Source of the DNA: Henckelia pumila
Lineage: Eukaryota; Streptophyta; Magnoliopsida; Lamiales; Gesneriaceae
NCBI RefSeq assembly: GCF_033568475.1
Contig: NC_133123.1
Coordinates: 150,861,753-150,925,752 of the forward strand
Direction of reading: 5' to 3'
DNA length: 64,000 nucleotides
The notes beneath the pieces were generated by a model that worked only from the letters and a program-made list of their open reading frames with translations, was not told the DNA's origin and searched no databases. The first letter of the stretch is position 1. Each line of letters opens with the position of its first letter. Both the position numbers and the translations under genes were made by a program. Positions 1 to 11,500 of this stretch are shown one piece after another.

Positions 1-542
1 GCATAGAGAGATATAAACTTTGGGGCAATGGTGACGTTTGTGTAAAATTTGAAATTTTGTTCCAGTTTGTTATCCCATTTCGTTGATGATTTATTTGTGC
101 TCTGATCTCATCGATTCACCCGCGAGATTCTGTAAAATGATTCAAACGTAGCCACTGCTTAACCGTCTATAGCACCATTCATTCAGACACATCTAACATA
201 TGTTAGGGGGAACATATGATGCATCTAGGTGAATAATGGACGAATAGAAGATGCTTGGATCCATAATTTCTTATTGGAAATCGTGGACCCCTCAATGATA
301 TATGACATAGTTTAAGTTCATTGGTTTCACCTAATGTTCATGTAGTATTAGGTGGAGGATTTCATCTTTCTTCTATAATATAAAAAATTCGTGTTATAGC
401 TTATTGGCTGATTAAATAGTTAATTTTCTGCTATGTAAAACCGTGTTCAATCAAAATCCATTTGGACTAGTGAGATCATAGTTCAATTCAAGTTGAATTT
501 TATTGCTGCTTCTGTTGAGGAAAATTTACTTATTATGCACAG
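1..542 (+). other. Intron upstream of the first visible PYD1 exon
   Basis: No coding exon is seen here. The stretch ends in a splice acceptor (AG at 541-542) directly before the PYD1 exon, so it is most likely the 3' part of the preceding intron. The roughly 90 N-terminal residues expected for PYD1, including any transit peptide, lie left of the window. Confidence 0.7.
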
Positions 543-2383
543 GTGTCCCTTGATGCTGCAAAAGTTATAAATGTTACTCCTCGTTATGCTAAATTACGAG
601 CAGAACCAAATGGCTCTGCAAAAGGACAAATTATTGGGTGGGAAAATATTGAACTCATAAGTGATCGACCTCTAGAGACTATGTTAAAAGAGTTTAGACA
701 GTTGAAGGAGGAGTATCCAGACCGGATACTTATTGCCTCTATCATGGAAGAGTATGACAAAGCCGCATGGGAAGAACTCATTGACCGAGTTGAGCAAACT
801 GGAATCGTAAGATATAGTCTTGGTTCTTTCGAGTCTAGTCAAATATCTAGGATTTATTCTAGTCCCAATCTGAAGTGTATGGAGGGTTTCATATTTCTTT
901 TTTCGGTTTCCAGGACGCAATTGAAATAAATTTTTCATGTCCTCATGGTATGCCGGAACGTAAAATGGGTGCTGCGGTTGGCCAAGATTGTGTATTACTG
1001 GAGGAAGTCTGTGGATGGATTAATGCAAAAGCCACGGTACCAGTTTGGGCAAAGATGACTCCGAATATCACTGACATCACACAGGTTTCCTTGTTTTTTT
1101 TCTTTCTATCGCAATAAGTGCCATATAAAACTAATTTCGATGACACATCTCTTTTTGTTATACTGAAATTAATTTTATGGTGAATTATAATATTTTGTTT
1201 TCACAGCCTGCTAGAATTTCTTTGAGGACTGGATGTGAAGGTGTTTCTGCGATTAATACAATCATGAGTGTCATGGGAATTAATCTTGATACTTTGCGAC
1301 CAGAGCCTTGTGTAGAAGGGTGAGTTGTTTTTGGCTTTTGTTTTTGTTTTTGTTTTGTTCGAAATAAAAACGATGTCACGTTTGTGTCACCAGTTAAAAT
1401 TTCTTTCTTTATTTTCTTAAACTTGTGTTCAATGCCAACTTAGGTATTCGACGCCTGGAGGTTATTCTTCAAAAGCAGTCCATCCGATTGCACTTGCAAA
1501 AGTCATGAGCATTGCACAGATGATGAAGAAGGAATTTGCAGATAAAAATTATTCACTTTCTGCCATCGGTGGAGTTGAGACGGGCAGTGATGCAGCAGAA
1601 TTTATCCTTCTTGGAGCAGATACTGTTCAGGTCGCACGACACTATTAATACTTCTAACTAGCTTGCTGCATATAATCATGGAATTACTTCCATGCAGTAG
1701 GGGCTTACAGCGAATTAGTCGGGGAAGAGGGACAAGGCGACAGTGGCGGAGCCACATATAGCGGCACCCGGGCTGTAGCCCGGGTGGCCCAAAAAATAAT
1801 TTTAACCCAAAAAATAATTTTAAAATTTTATATATATTGATATTGGCAAAATTTTAGATTAATTTGATAGTAGCCCGGGTGGTTCGATTCAAAAGTTTAA
1901 ACAATTCTAGAGTTTAAAATTTTAGCCCGGGTAGTTTAGGATTTCTGGCTCCGCCATTGCAAGGCGGGGGTGAAATTTAATACATTTCGATGCAATAAAC
2001 TAAAATTTTCTTTTTTGGAATAACTCTAGGTGTGCACTGGTGTTATGATGCACGGATACGGTCTTGTGAAGAAGCTTTGCTCTGAGCTGCAAGATTTTAT
2101 GAAGAAGCACAACTTTTCGTCTATACAAGATTTCCGGGGGTATTCATTTACAATCGATTTTCTTTGTTACTCCAAATACACATCAGAATGAAATTCCAAC
2201 AATCCTCTTGCCATTTATTTGTACAGGGCTTCACTCGACTACTTCACGACGCATATGGATTTGGTTAAAAGGCAACAAGAAGCGATCCGCGAAAGGAAGG
2301 CTGTGAAGAAAGGTTTGCAGTCTGATAAAGACTGGACTGGAGATGGCTTTGTGAAGGAAACAGAGAGCATGGTTTCCAACTAG
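543..2383 (+). CDS. PYD1: Dihydropyrimidine dehydrogenase (NADP+), 3' part of gene
   Basis: The product reduces uracil and thymine with NADPH, the first step of pyrimidine catabolism; in plants it is plastidial. Six exons join in phase: 543-806, 914-1084, 1207-1319, 1444-1630, 2030-2139, 2227-2383, giving 333 residues and the stop. Arabidopsis PYD1 is about 426 aa, so the N-terminus is cut off by the window edge. The TIM-barrel flavoprotein part is here. Visible landmarks are ELISDRPLETMLKEF, INFSCPHGMPER, VPVWAKMTPNITDI, INTIMSVMGI, GGVETGSDAAEFILLGA and the C-terminal WTGDGFVKETESMVSN. As in other plant PYD1 proteins that I recall, the segment matching the mammalian active-site ACGQ reads AVGQ. 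All introns are GT-AG. The 1631-2029 intron carries a hAT-type MITE. Identity is secure; only the left boundary is open. Confidence 0.95.
1741..1959. mobile_element. hAT-type MITE in a PYD1 intron (copy 1)
   Basis: The 219-bp element begins CAGTGGCGGAGCC and ends GGCTCCGCCATTG, forming terminal inverted repeats of about 13 bp. It is flanked by CAAGGCGA (1733-1740) and CAAGGCGG (1960-1967), an 8-bp target-site duplication with one mismatch. The 8-bp TSD and the CA-G start fit the hAT superfamily. There is no coding capacity. A second copy of the same family lies at 42640-42838. Confidence 0.85.
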
Positions 2384-3460
2384 TTTGGTAAATAAAAGTT
2401 GAATCTTTTATCTCTTTGATTTAAGGATAATAAACGGTCTCAGATAATGTGATCTTGGCTGAATGAATGGTTTCTTCTTGAATTTATCTGTACAGAATCG
2501 GAATCGAAATCGAAACTTTTGTATGGTTTCTTCTTAAATTTGTCTGTACAGAATCGAAATCGAAATAACAAGATATTCTTGTTCTAGAAGTCTTTACCTT
2601 GTGATTTTTGAATGATGCACTTGGTAATTGTTGGGAGCAAACAATTCAATAATTGATTTCAAATATTTAGTGATGTTTTTTTTTAAAAAAAATGTTCAGA
2701 TAAAATTGTAAAATAATTGGTTCAAAAAAAATTATAAAATATTGTTAAAAAAACAATATTATTGTAGTTGTACTATTAATGGGCAATTATTCACGTACAG
2801 CAAAGATAACAAGGTTTTGTTTGATTAAATGGAGCTGGATTTTGTCGAAGGATTTAAAAATTGATTTTATATTAATATAATTTTGGAAAAATTAAAATTC
2901 ATCAAAAGACTGAAGTATAAACTTAATTGACGAAGGAATTTTAATTTTACATCCAAATAATTACTACAATCATATCAAAGCATAAACTTGAAATTCAAAT
3001 GTACTCGATCCAAATACATTGTGATATTATTTACACGTTAGTTTATATAATTGATTTTCTATTTAATTTACAAACTAATGCTATGATTTTTTTCCAATAT
3101 CAAATTAAGTATATTTAAACTACAGCAAACAATATTATTCCATAAAAAATAACTTCATGAAAAAAAAAACTTATAGAAGAATTTATAACAACTATTGTTA
3201 ATCAAATTATTAGTCCCATTGAAGATTTTTTTAACTTCATGAAAAAAAAAAAAACTTATAGAAGAATTTATAACAACTACTGTTAATCAAATTATTAGTC
3301 CCATTGAAGATTTTTGTTGTTTTTTTTTGTTTAAGTAATCTATTAAGATTTTTTTTTAATTATATGAAAACCTACAACCGCTACTTTTAATTAAGTTGAT
3401 ATCTAAAGCAATAATTTGCATACCACGTTAATACTTCCATTTAATATCACTTAATATCAT
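2384..3460. other. AT-rich intergenic DNA downstream of PYD1
   Basis: It contains the PYD1 3' UTR (probably the first 200 bases, with near-duplicate segments around 2470-2580) and then simple AT-rich sequence. No further gene is seen. Confidence 0.6.
3151..3316. repeat. Two-copy tandem repeat, period about 82 bp
   Basis: Two nearly identical units, starting at 3151 and 3233, both run from AACTTCATGA with an A-run through TTAGTCCCATTGAAGATTTT. They differ mainly in A-run and T-run length, so this is a recent slippage-type duplication. Confidence 0.85.
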
Positions 3461-3721
3461 TAAAAAAAAAAAGGGTTGACCCTGAAGGGGACCCCATCCC
3501 ATATGAGTCAGAGACTTATTGACTCATGCAGGGGTTAAATCGAGGGATGTGCACGAGTAGGCAGGGACCTGAGGGAGGGAACAACATGGTCCAACGCCCA
3601 GAGCATACCCCCAAATATTTCAATGAGGAATATGCTCCACACGAGGATCGAACCCGCAACGCTGGGGAATTTCTTTCCACGTCACCTCATACCTTACCAA
3701 CTCGCCTATGCCCCTGTGGGC
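3461..3721 (-). mobile_element. tRNA-derived SINE, full length
   Basis: Read on the minus strand, the element begins GCCCACAGGGGCATAGGCG and contains a box A-like TAGGCGAGTTGG and a box B-like GGTTCGATCC, the two halves of a RNA polymerase III promoter in tRNA-type spacing. It ends in a T-run at about 3462-3472. It is flanked by a perfect 18-bp target-site duplication, AATATCACTTAATATCAT, at 3443-3460 and 3722-3739, as expected for LINE-assisted retroposition. It has no protein-coding role. Confidence 0.9.
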
Positions 3722-4014
3722 AATATCACTTAATATCATGATGTCGACTGAGACGTTGGCAATTCTCTGAAAACTCTTTTAAACAACGTTTAATCTTGAC
3801 TAAGTCCAATCACACTTGATTAAATTATCCACCTTTTAATTTTAACGTAGCTAGTACGTATACAACGTTTCATTTATTAATTTCTTGAATTTCAACATAC
3901 TCCACATTGGTCATAAAACAAAAAAAACAAAACAATACCAGAGTCCAGAAGCCATAAATAAACAGCAAGAGCGTCCAATTCTCTTTACCAACACCTTTTT
4001 GAACTAGTCAGTTG

Positions 4015-4145
4015 TCACACAGGGCTTGCCTAGTGTAGTTTACCTGACTAACGTAGTTTGCAGGCTATTGTGTTAGTCCGAAAGTTTACCCAGTGCTCAC
4101 CGAAGATGGCGGCTGCGGGTTGCCACGTCAAAAAAAAAAAAAATT
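4015..4145 (+). mobile_element. 5'-truncated SINE-like fragment with A-tail
   Basis: A segment with GGCTTGCCTAGTGTAGTTTA, TTTACCCAGTGCTCACCGAA and GGCGGCTGCGGGTTGCCACG runs into a long A-run at about 4129-4141. It resembles the 3' end of common plant SINEs with a poly(A) tail. No box A/B head and no clear target-site duplication were found, so it is probably truncated. Confidence 0.45.
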
Positions 4146-4589
4146 AAATTCATAAAACCCAAAGTTTGGCAAACAAAGGATTTTGATAGAAAGCAAATCA
4201 GCCGGAGTACCACAAGCTTTCCCGGGGACTTACTTGCGAGAAAGGTTATTTATTTTCCGATATCAACATTTTGATATAAACAAACGATGCCAGTAAACTG
4301 ATAGTTGTTTGTGTCACTGCACCACTATCGATGACAAGGCGTGTAAAAGAACAAAGTTAGATCATACCAACCCGACATCTTTTGTTGCTTTAAACTATTT
4401 CAGAAGCTCTATAAACCAACCAAATTTGCAAAAAATAAATAAATAAATAAATATAGCCAATAATAACATTCAAAATTCAATGTTTTTTAAACCATACAAC
4501 AGTAGAAAAAAAAAATACATATATCGCTGATGATTCGATAACACCAGAGCTTGTAATTCTACAAATCAAACTTTTGAAATACAAGTTAA

Positions 4590-5413
4590 TTATTTGGTAG
4601 GGGATAAAGTGGATGAAGGGATGGCCACAACATCCTTTAGTTGAGAATACATGTAATTGATAAATTCCATTGATTCTTGTTGGGGTTCTTCCATTGATTC
4701 CTTTAGCTTGTTTAAGGCCATGCAGTATGCTTCCTGCAGCACCAAATATATAAGCTAGATTTAAATTATATATATAAATACAAAAGAGAAATTAAATTAA
4801 TTTTACATCATGAAGTTCTTGATCTTACCATAAACTGGTCTAACTCTGATTCACGAGACATTTTAAGCTGGTTTTGATCATCAGATGCTATTGGCTCGAC
4901 AACACAGTGAATATTGTCATCCAAGTCGCAGCAAAGCTGCAAAATACAACCTTGTATATATAAAGCTCGAACATTTTGCCGTTTTATCAAAATCTATATA
5001 CAACGTTATTTAACATCTAGCAGAACTTAAATCTTTTAAATCGTGTAGAAATGAGAAATTTTCAGTTGGGAATCTCAAACACCAATTAAAAATCCAATCT
5101 TTGCAAGGTCCAAAAAGTTTTCTTGAAAATACAGCCTAAATTTATATTTACACATGTATACATATATATATATGTTCCAAGATCTCTCTCTCTATATATA
5201 TATATATCTTGAAATAAAAAAAAAAAAAAAAAAAGAAATCATCACCTTCAAGCATTCCAAATGAGACTCAACCAAAGACTCATACAAAGCATGGCAAGAA
5301 ATTTCCCTCTTCAAAACACCAATATCACCACCATCATCATCTTCTTCTTCTTCTTTCCCCGCATTTTCTCGGGCATCTTCTTCCCGATCTTCACAGTCCC
5401 ATTTCCTCTCCAT
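4590..5413 (-). CDS. KNATM: KNATM-type KNOX protein lacking a homeodomain
   Basis: Three exons join in phase: 5246-5413, 4829-4936 and 4590-4733, giving 139 aa and a stop. After an acidic, Glu/Asp-rich N-terminus comes a KNOX1 motif (about residues 35-56: LKREISCHALYESLVESHL then ECLK), an acidic linker, and a KNOX2 motif (from about residue 87: SESELDQFMEAYC, ending MYSQLKDVV). The protein stops there: no ELK segment and no homeodomain follow in the sequence. Arabidopsis KNATM is a similar size and acts by dimerising with BELL-type TALE proteins in leaf patterning; the same role here is inference. The start at 5413 was chosen because it gives MERKWDCED directly; an in-frame ATG 11 codons upstream would add a low-complexity YIYIYII stretch encoded by a microsatellite. 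Confidence 0.88.
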
Positions 5414-5532
5414 GATGATATATATATATATATATCCCAAACCCACAAAAGATTACCAATAAAAGAAACCCCAGAAGATTAAGAACAAACACTAATTGCA
5501 TGCAGCAGCTACATTCATGAGCCAGCACATAT

Positions 5533-5555
5533 ATAGATAGATAGATAGATAGATA
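5533..5555. repeat. (ATAG)n microsatellite
   Basis: About five and a half perfect ATAG units lie in the KNATM upstream region. Confidence 0.9.
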
Positions 5556-5959
5556 CAGAATACACACAAGGCCAGCTGCTGCTTGTAATAATATTTTGGA
5601 AGAGAGCGATGGGGGGGTTGATTGACGTATGAGAGATGGATCAATTAAATCAGTCAGAAAACTGAAGAAGGGGTGTGTGGCCTTTTTGCCTCGGCATTTA
5701 TACATCTCTTACAATGTTTGTTGAAAGGAACTTCTCGAGGGGGTTTTCTTGGAAATTGAGGAGCCAATCTGATTCTTACGTACAAGAAAATCCATGTTCA
5801 ATCAGTTGCTTACACTATTCCATTTTGGTCCCATTCTATTTCTGCTTCATCACCATGTCTCACCTTTTCTTGCCAAATTAATGCCCCCCAATAGTTTTTA
5901 TACTGTTTTTAGGGTTTCTTTTCGGGTTCCCTTTTTTCACTAGAATATTTCTATGCATA

Positions 5960-5960
<1 letters not shown>

Positions 5961-5992
<32 letters not shown>
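5961..5992. repeat. (AAT)n microsatellite
   Basis: About ten AAT units in a row. Confidence 0.9.
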
Positions 5993-5994
<2 letters not shown>

Positions 5995-6156
5995 TTGCAA
6001 AATTATTATTATTTTTTAAAATAAGATTTTTTTTTTAATTTTTATGGTTGCATGCATGTATCTAGTCTAGCTTAAAATATATAGTTTTAATGTAAATTAA
6101 ATGAGTAGATTTCGTGAGAAGAACGTGAGATGAGTTAAGAATGCCTATATTTATAA

Positions 6157-6465
6157 GAAAAAACTGCAAATTTTGGTCATGTATGTTTGTCATTTTGCGA
6201 TTTTGGTCTTCTATGTAGTTTTAGTCCTGCATGCATGCATGTTCTGATTTTTGGCAATTTCGGTCTTTTTTACTCGAAAATGCTTACGTGACACTGTACA
6301 CGTCAGCTCCACGTTAGCATTGAATTTGTGCCACGTCAGCGCCACATCAAAAAATGACTAAAATTGCCAAAAAATAAAGATAGCGGACTAGAACTAAAAT
6401 CTGAAAATATATAGGACTGAAATCGTAAAGTAAAAAATATATAGGACCAAAAAAGCAATTTTTTC
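6157..6465. mobile_element. Mutator-type MITE with 10-bp TSD
   Basis: The 309-bp element begins GAAAAAACTGC and ends GCAATTTTTTC, and its two halves are inverted relatives (TTTTGGTC near the left end, GGACCAAAAA near the right). A perfect 10-bp target-site duplication ATATTTATAA flanks it at 6147-6156 and 6466-6475. TSDs of 9-10 bp are typical of Mutator-like elements. It has no coding capacity. Confidence 0.85.
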
Positions 6466-6567
6466 ATATTTATAATTAAAAGTACTAATTTTGATATACA
6501 AAATAATATTTTTAATGAATGATTAAAATAAAAGATTAGTCTCACAAAAAATGATATAATGTAGGAC

Positions 6568-6880
6568 TTTCTCAAAAGAGTTTTTGTTACTTAGTTATAT
6601 ACATATAATATTGTTGTAACTATTTACTCTGGCCAATAATATTAAGGAAAATTACTTTTTTTAGTCATGTATATTTGTCATTTTGCGATTTTGCTCTTTT
6701 ATATTTTCAGATTTCAGTTTTAGTCTGCTATCTTTATTTTTTTGGTAATTTTAATATTTTTTATTCAAAAATACTTACGTGACATTATACACGTTTCTCA
6801 AAAGAATTTTTCTTACGCAGTTATATATAATATACATATAATATTGTTGTAAATATTTACTCTGGCCAATAATATTTATA
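6568..6880. repeat. Direct repeat pair flanking a half MITE
   Basis: The units at about 6568-6645 and 6794-6880 share TTTCTCAAAAG, ACATATAATATTGTTGTAA and TTTACTCTGGCCAATAATAT. Between them (6649-6793) lies only the left half of the MITE family seen at 6157. The layout suggests a tandem duplication that included part of the element. Confidence 0.75.
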
Positions 6881-6898
6881 TATATTGTTCATTTTTAC

Positions 6899-7627
6899 TA
6901 GGGGTGGCAAATTTTACAAAAATCCCGACCCGTCCCGATTTCCAATCCGTTTCCGTCCCGAATTTTTCCCGTCCCGAACTTTTTCCGACCCGAGTGTTCG
7001 AGATTTTTTCCGATCCGATCAATGTCGGGATCGGGATCGGGATAGGCAACCCTTCCCGATGGAATTCCCGACCCGATCCGAATATAAAAATAATTTTTTT
7101 TAATAATATTTTTTAATTAAAAAAATAAATTTTTTTAATTTTATGTTTTAATATTAATGTTTTATAATTATATACCATATAATTTTTTTATATTTATCTT
7201 TTTTAATATTAACATTGAGTTATAATTTTTTATTTTGTTTTTTTTTATTATTATGAATAATTATATGTTTTTTTATTAATTAAGTAGTTGTTTTAGTTTA
7301 TTTGTAATGTACTAAAAAAATGTTTTAGTTTTTTAATGGTTATATATAAAGAAATTTTAATTTATTTGTAATGTATTAAGAAATTATTTGATTTGTTTCA
7401 TAAATTTTTTTCAAAAAAATATTTTCTTAGAATTTTTTTTTTAAAAAAATATTATTCGGGATTACCCTCTCCGACTCAACGGGATCCCGAATGTTCGGGA
7501 TCCCGAATATTCGGGTCCCGACACATCTCGGGTCCGAGATCGGGAGAAAAAAAATATCCCAATTCCTATCGGAACGAAAATCGGGTAAGGGGGTTACGGG
7601 ACGGGTCCCGACCCAATTTCACCCCTA
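6899..7627 (+). mobile_element. Non-autonomous hAT-type element with CGGGA-rich ends
   Basis: The 729-bp element begins TAGGGGTGGCAAA and ends TTTCACCCCTA. Flanks ATTTTTAC (6891-6898) and ATTTTTGT (7628-7635) look like a decayed 8-bp target-site duplication. Both terminal regions are dominated by repeats of CCCGA/TCGGG, while the middle is AT-rich and non-coding. It is related to the element at 28502-29352. Short reading frames in it are by-products of the repeats. Confidence 0.75.
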
Positions 7628-8505
7628 ATTTTTGTGCAAAAATATATATCTCAGTCCTATTTGAATTGTCGACCTTATTGGGGACTTAAATTAATTGTTG
7701 GCATTCTAAAAGACAAAAAAGATTGTGGCTGTGTTGGCTACATGATCGATTCACCTAGCTACTATAATTGCTTCGCTATAAAATAAAATAAAAAAAAAAA
7801 CATTTTTAACACAGCCACAAATCCATGATTATGGTCATTTGCTATATCTTGCAGCTTATCATGTAGAAATCCATGATTTTCAAAAGACATAAACAAATTA
7901 AAAGAACAAATTTAATGAAAAACTAAGAACATGATAGCTATTATAAGTATTTGTATTTTTCATGTCGTATCTTGACTTTTTAAAAATTATGAAATTACCC
8001 TTCTGCATATACTTTCTTTAAATTATAAAAAAATATGGCAATTTCTTAAAATATTAAATTTTTATTTTTTTTAAATAAAATTTTAGTGGTAATTTAAAAA
8101 TGTTTTATATTTAGATATTTTTTAGATAATAAAGATTTCATAATTTTTTTTTGAAACCAATATTTCATAATTTAAGGAAAGTACATGCAAGAGTAAATTT
8201 GTCTATCAAATGATTAATTATATGAGGTAGAGTCAAGAGTGTTATTAACACTTTTTAGAGTGTAAATAACACTCACCATATATATATATATATACACTCA
8301 TCCTTATATCACTCATGAGCTTTCTTCAGAGCTTCATCAAATGGAAACACACATGATATGCTAAATATAAGAAGGAATGCCCACTTCTTATGAGCACACA
8401 ATTTCTCCAGTAACATATATATATATAACTGAGCTTGCTACAAAGCTTCTGAAAAGTATCATGCAAATATATATATACTCCCTAAGAGTTTAGAACCACA
8501 GCAGA
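7628..8505. other. Intergenic DNA and 3' flank of the potassium transporter
   Basis: No gene is seen. A near-perfect hairpin lies at 8237-8274 (arms GAGTGTTATTAACACT and AGTGTAAATAACACTC, loop of 6), about 230 bases beyond the transporter stop codon. AT microsatellites occur at 8278-8295 and near 8417. Confidence 0.55.
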
Positions 8506-11500
8506 TCATATAGAATATACTGTACCGACCTCTAAAAGAGCAGCATTTGGTATATTCAACTCGACCGGAGGCTCTCGGCTATTCTTATCGAGAAACACAT
8601 AAACCATGATCAAGAATTTCTTGACAAAATTCGAGCCTTTGCTTGCTATCAGATGTGATTGTCCCAAGAAATAAGCAGTGCCACCCTCCCTAGCTTCTAT
8701 GATGTCTTCAAGTTCCCGTCTCACAGATGCTTGCATCTCGGGGCTCTTTGGAGGCATCGTGAACCGAACTCTCTTTTTATGGGACGGAGGACCACCACTT
8801 CCAGAAGGAACATCCAACAGATTCCTCTGAGATTCACTTGAAATTAGATCACGCGAATTGAAATTCGAGACGTTCTCGTTGTCTTTAACGGGGATCAGTC
8901 CAATCCCACCCCCCATTGAACTTCCAATATCCATCATCTTTTCTTCAGATGAAGCCAAAGCTTCACAATCATAATTCTCCCTCGTGATAAATTCACCGAT
9001 GGAGCGGATTATCTGGTTCTCAAAATCATCTGTATCTCGAACATTATCGCAGTATCCGTACCGGACAATGCAACGGTAGATCTTGTATTCTCTGGGACCG
9101 ACCCTGCCTATAAGGTACCGCCTGTTTTCAGGAATGTGGGGTACCGGTGAACTCCTGAAAGAGACGAAAATCAGCACCTGGTGATAGGCAGGGAGGTTTG
9201 TGATGAAGTGGGAAAAAAAAGCAGGGATTCCCAGTTCAATGTCGGAGTATATGAAGCCGATGCCGGGTACCCGGGAAACTCCAAGACCAGGGCTATAATC
9301 TGTTAGCCACTCAATAGACACCTTGTTTTCTACGTCAAACTCATATTTCTTTATGGTGCCATAGTGCCAAGAAACCATGATGGTCATAAAAAGAATAAAT
9401 AAGATGATCAAACACCAAGCACCCCGGAAAATGCCCATAAAACTCGCCACCATGTACATGGCCTCAATAGAACCGAAGAAAAGCAAAAAACATGCTGATA
9501 TGGACAGGTTCTTCTCCCAGTACAATGCAATTACAAGAGACATTAAACAAGTAGTTACTAGCATCGCGGTAGTTACAGCCAAACCTGCGATAAACAAAAT
9601 GACGCTCCTATCAACTTGACCGATGACACCTTAATGATAGCCGGAGATATAGTTGAGAATTTTTTATTTCGGTTAAGGTAGCACGGATCAATGTATCAAA
9701 AGTTGTGGTTCGCAGATACATTTCGTAAAATCAAGTGTTAGGCATGGACCAAGTATTTATTTTGTGCAAGTGAAAAAGGTTTTAAACCAGCAATCTCTTC
9801 AACGTTACTTACAAAAATGGGATCTTTATAAAAGCGTACCTGTTGCTTTTCCAAGCTGTGAGATATCGTGCAAACCAATGGTGATTGCTAAGCTCAAAAC
9901 CATAAAAATCCAGTTCATATCTGGAACATAAACCTGGCCATGTATTTTTTCTGATGTATGAACGACTTTAACTCTGGGAAAACAGTCAAGTGCCTGGCAC
10001 TGGTTTATGATGGAGAACCCTGCTGTAATGGTTGCTTGGCTTCCTATTGCCGAAGCAAATATCGACAGTACTGCAAATGCATGCTGGAGAATCCCTGAAG
10101 ATGAAAGTACTAAAAAATAAGACATGGTTTCACAGTCAAGGCAACCATGATAATAATCATAAAAAATACGAAGACAGACAAATCTTACTGTTAGGTATAG
10201 ATTCACTGAGATGAAAAACGTCATCCGCTCCGAAATGGTTGGAGATATATGCAGCCTGTCCAGCATAAGTTAGCAAAAGAGCTGGATACACAATACAGAC
10301 GAATGTCACCTGCATCAAAGAAAAAAGTCTTACTTCAACTGTTTACTGTTGCATGTATTTAATTTTCTTTAAGCTTATTAAATTGTTCAATTATTTCCAT
10401 CAAGGGTTTTCATGTCATCATTTTCATTTTTTTGTATGCTTAATCCTATACATCTGACATCCTACCAATATAAACTCATGTTTCCAGTTGGAACTTTTCT
10501 TTCCATGTATATTTTACTGCTGATTGCTATTTGTCAAAAGTACAATTTTGTTTTCGTTTTTAAGTCAATTGGTTGAAGTTTGAATAGAATGAACAAAGAA
10601 CGATTGTTGATTTTTTTTTTTAAAAATAAAAATCCAAGGAGTTTGATTTTGGTTGACAGTAGTCTACATTTGACTTGAACTACAGAGGAAATTGCTTCGT
10701 ATCACTATTCTAAAAATATTTGATAATGTGACCATCTCACAGTCTATATAATCATTATTCTACCCTTAAAGAAGAATAAATACATATATCTTGCCGTCCT
10801 TACCTTAATAGATCTCTTGGAAAAATGGCCTAAATCTGCAAACATTGCCTCTGATCCTGGAAAATTTATATTAGGAGCACGTCAAAACATAAAAATATAG
10901 CAAGTGATATCTATTCAACTAACTCATGCAACGGCAGTAAAAAAAAAGGAAAACGGGAGAATGAAAAAATGACAAAAAAAGGATTGATTCTAGAAAGACT
11001 AGTTTTAAGTACACCAAAGCAGGTGAACAACCTGCAATGCATAAGACTATGCTGCTTAGTAGTTTCCAGTGCTTGATGTTAATTTTCTTGATGAACCTGA
11101 GCATGTATACAGGCGAAATTGCATAAAGAATTTGACTGTCGCACTGAATAATATTGTATAGACCAAAGCAACTGATGAACAAAAGCCAGGTGATGACAAT
11201 TGGGGCAAATATGCGTCCAATTTTGTCGGTCCCATGGTGCTGCAAAGTAAAAAGGCAGACCAATATGGCACATGCTGCAGGCATCGGAACATCTGAAAAT
11301 ACAAATTAAAATCAGAAAGTTGAGCACGGAGTTATAAAGAAGGATTTAGTATTTAAAACATCACTGTTAGATATTGTGAAATCATGAATATGAATAGGTT
11401 CTCAAGGCAAATTTTGCTAATCTAAGAAGTGATCAGTATGTATAATTCATGGTACACAATACAAAACAGATGAAACTGTCATCTACTTTTCCAGGGACTC

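Larger units (their letters stand above)
5414..6146. other. KNATM upstream region with microsatellites
   Basis: No gene is seen. The stretch is the 5' flank of the minus-strand KNATM gene. It holds an AT-repeat at 5417-5436, an ATAG repeat at 5533-5555 and an AAT repeat at about 5961-5992, all potentially polymorphic. Confidence 0.6.

Noticed and set aside
3526-3741. 71-codon plus-strand frame
   Set aside because: It lies inside the SINE and runs into its target-site duplication; SINEs do not code for protein.
5192-5705. Overlapping frames with YIYIYI stretches around KNATM
   Set aside because: They translate TA and ATAG microsatellites and lack any family match, except for the true KNATM exon 1 within them.
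7393-7689. Frame similar to one at 28501-28704
   Set aside because: The protein similarity comes from shared CGGGA repeats of two related hAT-type elements, not from a gene.
9826-10266. Single continuous 146-codon frame in the transporter
   Set aside because: Its first part reads through an intron. The family alignment requires a GT donor at 10188 and an acceptor before 10094.
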